This document shows positions 7,541 to 13,391 of a stretch of 13,391 bases of DNA, in pieces. Source of the stretch: Phoronis ovalis (taxonomy: Eukaryota > Phoronida > Phoronidae); NCBI GenBank assembly GCA_028565635.1, contig JAOXYB010038551.1:1-13391 (forward strand), in the 5' to 3' direction. Position numbers and translations under genes: made by a program. Positions within the stretch are counted from its first letter, which is position 1. Each line of letters begins with the position of its first letter. The notes beneath the pieces were generated by a model. The model ran no database searches. It was not told the DNA's origin and worked only from the letters and a program-made list of their open reading frames with translations.

Positions 7541-7874
7541 TCATCCCAGATACTAGCTAATAACAATGCTGAACACAATTAAAAATATTATAGCATGATT
7601 GACTGTGGAAGTAAGCATTTCTACACGTTTTAATATAATTTATTAACCAACCGAATGGACAAATGGGTTAATGTGTTCAAACAAAGGTACGAAAAAAGAC
7701 TAGGGGACGACACAAAACGGCTACCAGTACACCTACAGGAAAGCTATTTAATATAAACACAGTTCATGCAGTAGAAAAATAGGTTAATGTGTTCAAACAG
7801 ATCAGAGGTACTAATACCTTTTTAGGAACGCTTCAAGCCGTCTATCAGTACACCTACAGGAAAGTTATGTAATA
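7541..7874 (+). repeat. Repeat block C (internal tandem pair; matches 12694-12890)
   Basis: The block opens with CCAGATACTAGCT-A-AACAAT and contains CACAATTAAAAATATTATAG and CTAGGGGACGACACAAAA, each matched at 12694-12890. Inside, 7661-7753 is repeated at 7777-7874: GGTTAATGTGTTCAAACA and CAGTACACCTACAGGAAAG occur in both. Confidence 0.7.
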
Positions 7875-8467
7875 GTAGCTGAACTGCTAATATTATTATC
7901 ATGAATACTTCCGACCGTATTCGTGAATATGTTTCGACCACAAAATGTTGCGAACAATTACCTTTCCAAGTTTGAACCACTCATCAAACTACCACTTCTT
8001 ATCTTTGTTAAAATCTTTCTGCAATTTTTAAAATTTAACATTTTAAACTAAAAAAGAACAATTGATGTCAAGGACAACAATGATATTTAAAGGTTCAATG
8101 AAAACAAAAATAAATATCTTACTTTGTATTCAATAAAGAAATGGGAATCAGCTTCCGCTTATTATATAGTACAGGAGTTTGAAGTTAAGATCATTATATT
8201 ATTCATAAAAATGAAAGATTCTCGAAACGCATCTGTAAAATGTCTTGTTTACATGCAACGTTCAAGCTATGCTATGTTCAATGATCTGATCTCATTTGGC
8301 ATGGTATACGTTGTACATGTGTATGAACAATTTATATTGCACTTAGCGACCAGATTTTCTGCTTTGAGAGTTTTAGGTAATAAGGGTAATAAGAATTGTA
8401 ATCACAGTCACATGGGTATCACAATGTGTTTCTGTCACACCATCACAGTAATATGTTTAAACAATGT
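7875..8467. other. No gene supported
   Basis: Contains a 120-codon plus-strand open frame (8124-8486). Its composition (many I, V, Y, N, K, C with no motif), its position inside a repeat-flanked region and its overlap with the repeat anchor at 8484 argue against a real gene. A 9-bp direct duplication, GGTAATAAG twice, lies near 8377. Confidence 0.5.
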
Positions 8468-8515
8468 TATAAGTATAATAGGGTGATATTCACAAAGTGT
8501 TTCAGGCGTACCTAC
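8468..8515 (+). repeat. Repeat anchor 4 (matches 12908-12950)
   Basis: TGATATTCACAAAGTGTTTC with AGGCGTACC here matches TGATATTGACAATGTGTTTC with AGGCGCACC at 12921, same strand, and a CTTGAAYTCAGG follows in both. Confidence 0.65.
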
Positions 8516-8859
8516 ACATCCTTGTGTCTAAACGGTGAAATGTTGACATATTATGATTGCATCTTGAATTCAGGATAATTTTATATATGTAGTACATTTC
8601 CGTATCTTACTGAGATAGGAAAACATACCTATTACCAGTTTCTCTCAAAATAGTTTACTGAACTAGTGTATAATCTGTACATGTAAGCATTGCCTACCAG
8701 GTGAATTATTTATAATTAACCTATTGATTACAGTATGCTGGTAGTAGATCATAACTGGAGCATGACTTTATAATATTAGTGTTAAATCACTTAGCAACAG
8801 GGCAGTTTTATGTTGACATTTAAGCTTGAGTCTTTAAAATGGTTTATTTTTTAATGAAG

Positions 8860-8972
8860 GCGATGGTGAAAAATGCAGCTCAGTTTTCTGAGGTTCTGGA
8901 TAAAGTAAATCAGTGGATTGAAAAACATAATTTACGAAGAAAGGGAACAAAGTTTGCCTTGGTGTCTGATGG
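8860..8972 (+). CDS. ERI1: ERI1 3'-5' exoribonuclease, penultimate coding exon
   Basis: This exon encodes 37 full codons plus two bases and ends in TCTGATGG|GTAAGT, a consensus donor. The protein part (AAQFSEVLDKVNQWIEKHN, then KGTKFALVSDG) aligns well with the middle of the animal ERI1 (3'hExo/THEX1) DEDDh exonuclease domain, just before the conserved TDG-x-WD. The Asp of VSDG corresponds to the third catalytic acid of the DEDDh set. The start is set at the acceptor TTTTTTAATGAAG|G because the residues it adds (AMVKNA) still fit the family; an alternative acceptor TGCAG at 8878 would drop six residues and keep the frame. ERI1 trims histone mRNA 3' ends and 5.8S rRNA and degrades small RNAs in cytoplasm and nucleus. 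Confidence 0.85.
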
Positions 8973-9314
8973 GTAAGTGTTAGATTAGTCTGTGTTTTCA
9001 GCGTAACATTGTAACTACACAAACGAAGATACAAGTACAAATATTTCCAAGGAGTTCTTCTATTCCTTTCTGTGGAGCAAAGTGGAGTTCCGGCGGAGAA
9101 ATTAGGATTACCTGTATATACTTGTTTCTGTTTATTTTTGAATTGCTATCGTTTAAACGCGTTTAAACTGGACGAAAATGTATTTTAAAAGAAATATTGA
9201 ATTGCTACTGTAGACTAAAATTTTGAAGTAACTAACTTCTTGTCAGTGATACAGACACATTGTTATTGTAGATTTGTGTTATTTTGAGAACAGGTGTTTT
9301 GTTGTTTCTTGTAG

Positions 9315-9921
9315 GCCCTGGGATTTCAGTAGGTTCCTGTATACTCAGTGTCTACTAAGCCGAGTATCTTATCCAAAATGGGCAAGGAGATGGATTAATA
9401 TCAGGAAATCCTATAGTAATTATTATGGATGCCAAAGACAAAATCCGGCAAAGATGTTGGAAAATCTGGGTTTAATTTTTGAAGGCAGGCCTCACTGTGG
9501 TTTGGATGATGCCACAAACATTGCACGAATTGTCGTAAGACTTTTACAAGATGGTGCAGAGTTACGAATAAACGAGTGTTTATTTTCAAAGAAAATTCAA
9601 AAGTTGAAAGAGAATGAGCATGGCGAAGCAGAAGTTTTTAAATTGACTAAGGAACAAGCAGAAGATAGTGTGTCCCATGCTAGTAGCAGTGATAATGAAA
9701 TATCCTTAGATATACCCAAGAATAATAACAGGCTTGGTATAGGCTCTGAAATATGTGATCAAAGTGACAGAGCACAGGGAAAGGTAGAAACCTTAGCACA
9801 AACTATGGACAAGTTGAAGCTAGGCCTTTGTAAAAATAGTTCAAACGTGTCCATGGGGGAAACGTTAGACCAAGAGGATATGGATGACTTGATGAACTAT
9901 TTCAGCCTACAGTCTTCTTGA
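9315..9921 (+). CDS. ERI1: ERI1 3'-5' exoribonuclease, last coding exon
   Basis: The acceptor TTGTTTCTTGTAG at 9314 joins the previous exon's GG to make Gly, giving the family motif D-G-x-W-D. The exon encodes 202 residues including that Gly. WINIRKSYSNYYG, then GRPHCGLDDATNIARI and LLQDGAELRINE, is a near-textbook ERI1 C-terminal exonuclease half. His and Asp in PHCGLDD (residues 61 and 66 of the exon) are the last two DEDDh ligands. After RINE the tail is about 114 residues, far longer than the short tail of vertebrate ERI1; it is Ser/Glu/Asp-rich with a possible amphipathic helix (LAQTMDKLKLGL) and an acidic end (DQEDMDDLMNYF). Stop TGA at 9919-9921. The first half of the domain (DFEAT motif) and the SAP RNA-binding domain must be on exons not seen here. 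Confidence 0.92.
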
Positions 9922-10409
9922 CTAATTCGTATATAGTAGCAGGTCGTCTTCTTGCTGGTAAAATGTTTTTAATTGTAGGTTTTAATTGTTTTTATAAATA
10001 TATAATTTCTCTGTGACATTGTATGAAAATTTTGACTTTTAATAGTGTAGCAGTATCAGAGCTAGTGATGAAATTTCGCACCAGGTGGTGCTTTTGGTGG
10101 CATACCGCCAGTTTATAACTTTTACAATATCAAAGATAGCTTTAAAGTCAATTTAGTTGAAAATAATGATAGATAATTGTATTTGCCAACAAATTAGAGT
10201 TAAGATAGCTTAATGTAACTTAGTATAGTGGAGTAAAACTGGTTTACTTCCGTTGTTATATCAGACAATGCCTGCCTTGACTAGTATGACGAGGTTTGTT
10301 ACTCCCCGCCTTTCAATATAACCCAACATCAGAAAATATCTATCCAAACATACAAGATATTAATTAACTCCAGGAATAAAAAAACAACTTCAAATTAATT
10401 CAAAATAAA
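9922..10409 (+). promoter_or_regulatory. Probable 3' UTR of ERI1 with candidate poly(A) signals
   Basis: AT-rich sequence follows the ERI1 stop. The first clear AATAAA hexamers are at 10375-10380 and 10404-10409, about 450-490 nt after the stop. Which is used cannot be told from sequence; shorter variants (TATAAA near 9991) would allow an earlier end. Confidence 0.4.
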
Positions 10410-11700
10410 ATATTAAATAATAAACAAATGGCTTTGGATTCCACTGACATCCTTATCCAGTTTAGTTTATATCGTGTGTTGTAAGCTGTTTGATGCCCAA
10501 TATTTTTTTAATTAACGCCAAACAGAAGCGGCACTTGTTTACGAAAAGTTTCGCACATTAAAAGAAACCGTCATAAGCCAGCAATTGCCCCCCTGGCGGT
10601 GATCATTGAACTAAATTATAAGGTGACATAGGATTCCTGTTGCATGAACTAGAGTGAGAGGTGATCACTGTTAGATAGTCTAGTTCTCTATTTAATGTCG
10701 CAGATGTTAGATCCCATATCACTGGGAAGAAAAATATCTGGTTTGTATTTTTAATAATCATGAAAGTGAAAATGACAGATAAGCCATTTTAAATTGGTGA
10801 AAATTTGAATTTTCTAATGATAGGTTAGTTACCTCTGTTGAACGTCCGCGTGAAATCAGTGAGCCACTTGGTGTTCTGTTGTTTGGACGTAGATCAAGCA
10901 GAGTAACATGGTCATATAATAATAAGCGTACACATCAATGTAAGCGCCTCGACGAGATTCGACAGTGTTTTATAACGCAAGTGAAATATTAAAGGCAACA
11001 TTTGTATTTGTATGAACTGTCAGTTTTGTGATTCGACGACAAATACATTTTTCTGCAAAGCTTTTACAGATCATTTTTCAATCAGCTATATAAACTTCTT
11101 AAGCTCGATCAAGGACAATTTCACACAGATTTCGAATAGTCTACCTTTTTAAGTAATCGAAGACTAATAATTCCGTTACACTGGTAATTTAGTTAAGGCT
11201 AAGCTTAGATAAGTAATCCTGTTAAATTCACATTACATTTTTTCATACAAAATAAATGTTTCCTGAAACTTTAACATTCCTGATCTGTCATGGTGCTATT
11301 GAATGGGATGGTAAATTTATTTTTTTTAAGTAGTGAGTATTGATCTTTTTTTTGATAAATTTGTTGTAATGCCAAATGACCTATGTTGAACACTGTTTTA
11401 CAATACCTTTACGGTGCTTTTGGTGAGATGAAAAGTCTACTAAACAGTATAACAGTCGATTGCGTAATCTCTTTTCATGCAGTTACAATATATCAGCAAA
11501 CTGTACAGTTATCAGTATGACCCTCAACATAAAGTCCTGCTTTGCATAATATCCATTATGCAGGTAACTACAGTAATGATCAATATGTGTGTGTTAGCTG
11601 TAACATTTAGGCCTTTTCGGATTAGTGAAATGTCTGCATCATCTTGTCCTTATTATCCACATTTCTGCACCGATTCAAAAGTAAAACAATAGATATTTAT
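10410..11700. other. No gene supported
   Basis: AT-rich intergenic DNA. A 71-codon plus-strand frame (11477-11692) has no motif or splice context. ACCGCCAG at 10103 and CTGGCGGT at 10593 are short complementary blocks about 490 bp apart. They might mark worn element ends, but the flanking bases do not match. Confidence 0.5.
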
Positions 11701-11746
11701 TGCACGTCAACATGTTTCCTCTAGGCATACATGAAATGATAAACTA
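11701..11746 (+). repeat. Repeat anchor 1, right copy
   Basis: Right-hand partner of 5911-5962 with the TGTTTCCTCTAGGCATACAT core. It marks the start of the second set of repeats. Confidence 0.6.
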
Positions 11747-12003
11747 AACAAGTATATAACTTCAACAGTTCATCTATAACCCACCAACGTGTATTCAAGA
11801 CTTTTAGTGCTAAACACTCTCATGTTAATTGTTCATGTGTTATAATAAAGTATTTTATAGACAGGTGTTGCAACTATATAACATATGACGTGGCTGTATG
11901 CTTGCTCAAAATCAAAGTGTCTAATGACCGAAAAGCAGGTTCCTTAATGTTGCATTGGTTCAGTATTTGAAAAAATTCTCAATTACACTTTGAGTTTCCC
12001 GAC

Positions 12004-12200
12004 AACAATGCAGAACAAAATTAATAATAAGATTTTAGCATGACTGAATATGAGGGTAAACAGAGTTCATCGAAAATCAGTTGTGTGGTAAAATAGGTTA
12101 ATGTACATGTGATCCAACAAAGCTGCGAAAACAGGCTAGTGCACAAATACCTTACATGTAATTCATTGTGTGATTCAAAATTTTGCAAAAATGATGCTTG
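12004..12200 (+). repeat. Repeat block A/B, right copy
   Basis: Partner of 6812-7000: AGCATGACTGAATATGAGGG, ATAGGTTAATGT, CAACAAAGCTGCGAAAACA and TGTGATTCAAAATTTTGCAA each have a counterpart there in the same order. About a quarter of positions differ by eye, so the event is old. Confidence 0.65.
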
Positions 12201-12693
12201 CTTTTTACACGAATAAGTGGCTTCCCACATAATTTCAAATAAAATGGGCACAGCTCATACGGTACTTGACTACAGTTCTAAGTATCCTGGATGTCGTATA
12301 TTATGTTAACTGCAGCCACAGAAACTCAAGTATATTAGATGGCAGTTTTAGTAGCTTGATTTATTTTCCCGTATATATTAAGATCCAAGTTTTAGTTGCA
12401 GTTCATGAAGCAGAAAATTACGATTGAAATAACATTCTGTACCCGTAAGTTTTTACGAATCAGTATAATTGTAGTGTTGTCTGTGCATATCTGTCATAAT
12501 GAATTCATTCGAGATCCAAACATAATGTAGCGATAACCGATAGGAAATCCTCAATCTATCAATTCATTGGGATTATCGAGGGATTCCTTGTGCAATATTA
12601 ATTAGGTCTGTGATGTAACTAGTTTGCAACACGTATATTTATTTACCCTGCAGTGGTGTATCCAACATGTGGACTGTTGCTATTGCGCTTACA

Positions 12694-12890
12694 TCATTCC
12701 AGATACTAGCTTAAAACAATGATCGACACAATTAGTAATGTTATAGTATGATAAAATATGAGAGACTGAGTAAACTTTTATGATGTATTTGCCAATGGAA
12801 CACGTTACTACCCTTATTTAATATGATTAATTAAAAACCAACTGAGTATGATAAACAATGCTAAGCAAAAGTATAGGGGACGATACAAAA
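12694..12890 (+). repeat. Repeat block C, right copy
   Basis: Partner of 7541-7720: CATTCCAGATACTAGCTTAA, GACACAATTAGTAATGTTAT, then ATAGGGGACGATACAAAA. Only one copy of the internal 93-98 bp unit is present here. Confidence 0.65.
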
Positions 12891-12912
12891 TGTGTGCGTG
12901 TGTGCGTGTATA
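12889..12912. repeat. TG-rich microsatellite
   Basis: A short imperfect run of TGTGTGCG/TGTGCGTG units between repeat block C and anchor 4. Confidence 0.7.
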
Positions 12913-12950
12913 TAATAGCATGATATTGACAATGTGTTTCAGGCGCACCA
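12913..12950 (+). repeat. Repeat anchor 4, right copy
   Basis: Partner of 8468-8515 (GTGTTTCAGGCGCACC). It is the last of the colinear matches seen before the window ends. Confidence 0.65.
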
Positions 12951-13391
12951 TATCCCTATAACAAAGCAATGAACTATAGGCACCTCTTACCTCTTCTTGA
13001 ACTCAGGTGGGCTAATTGTGAAACGTGTACAATTTAAATCAAATAATGTGGAAAAATCATAACCTATAAAGTCTGCTAAATACTGTACTATACCAAATAC
13101 TTGGAGCAAGCAGACGACAAGTTTAAGAACCTGTCTGAAACAATAGTAGGTTGGTATGCTTCCTTTAGTTATAACAGTTTCTCTTGTAATAGATACAATT
13201 TGATATATTCTCATAAATGCTCCAGCGGTGTTTCATCGTTTTTATATGTTTTGGTGTAGTGTTGATGTTCCCCTCATGAACCCACTATTTCGACGTTCCG
13301 TTTATACTTCTAAACCAATAAATGACCTTAGTATTGCTGAAGTCACTAAAAGCATATATGAATAACGCGATGTACTGCGTGTTATTACTAA
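12951..13391. other. No gene supported
   Basis: A 75-codon minus-strand frame (12987-13214) has no motif. No ERI1-like exon is visible here at the position (about 13,300) where a tandem copy might be expected from the repeat spacing. Confidence 0.5.

Noticed and set aside
8124-8486. 120-codon open frame on the plus strand, the longest ATG frame outside ERI1
   Set aside because: No motif, signal or splice context, repeat-rich surroundings and overlap with a repeat anchor; length is not surprising for one frame in 13 kb.
9274-9314. In-frame ATG upstream of the last ERI1 exon
   Set aside because: These codons precede the splice acceptor and do not match ERI1; the phase fits the spliced join from 8972.
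12539-12590. Imperfect hairpin GGAAATCCTC / GAGGGATTCC
   Set aside because: Short imperfect stem with a long loop in AT-rich DNA; no context to suggest function.

Overview
The window looks like AT-rich eukaryotic, metazoan DNA. Coding segments are short and flanked by good GT-AG splice signals, non-coding gaps are long, several non-autonomous DNA transposons with intact ends are present, and one gene is recognisable as the animal 3'-5' exoribonuclease ERI1. I cannot name the species. The style (hAT-like and Harbinger-like MITEs, a small secreted-peptide gene, ERI1) would suit a marine invertebrate such as a lophotrochozoan, but that is inference.

Left part (1-5100): a small multi-exon gene for a secreted, cysteine-rich peptide starts at 18 on the plus strand. 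Exon 1 (18-162) carries a signal peptide and ends at a strong splice donor. That donor sits inside a 48-bp tandem repeat, so the donor itself is repeated four times. Exon 2 (527-678, or read through to a stop at 765) and a candidate exon 3 (2159-2227) join in phase. A second, decayed copy of exon 1, the intron and the start of exon 2 lies at 4692-4950, so this is a tandemly duplicated family with one broken member. Three DNA transposons have landed between the copies: an 855-bp foldback element with TA target duplication (1005-1859), a 759-bp hAT-like element (2528-3286) and a 519-bp Harbinger-like MITE (4134-4652). Conceptual removal of the hAT-like element and one target duplication makes an acidic minus-strand reading frame continuous.

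Middle (5100-8850): no gene I can support. It holds diverged short repeats that reappear in the same order and orientation at 11,700-12,950, which suggests an old segmental duplication or a dispersed repeat family flanking ERI1.

ERI1 (8860-9921, plus strand): the last two coding exons encode the C-terminal half of the DEDDh exonuclease domain, with three of the five expected catalytic residues, and an unusually long acidic tail. The exons for the N-terminal half (SAP domain and first DEDDh motif) were not found anywhere to the left in the window. Either they lie more than 8.8 kb upstream, which would place the peptide genes inside an ERI1 intron, or this is a partial gene copy.

Right part (9922-13391): probable 3' UTR, then non-coding DNA with the second set of repeats and a short TG microsatellite. 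No tRNA, rRNA, CRISPR array or prokaryotic signal was seen.
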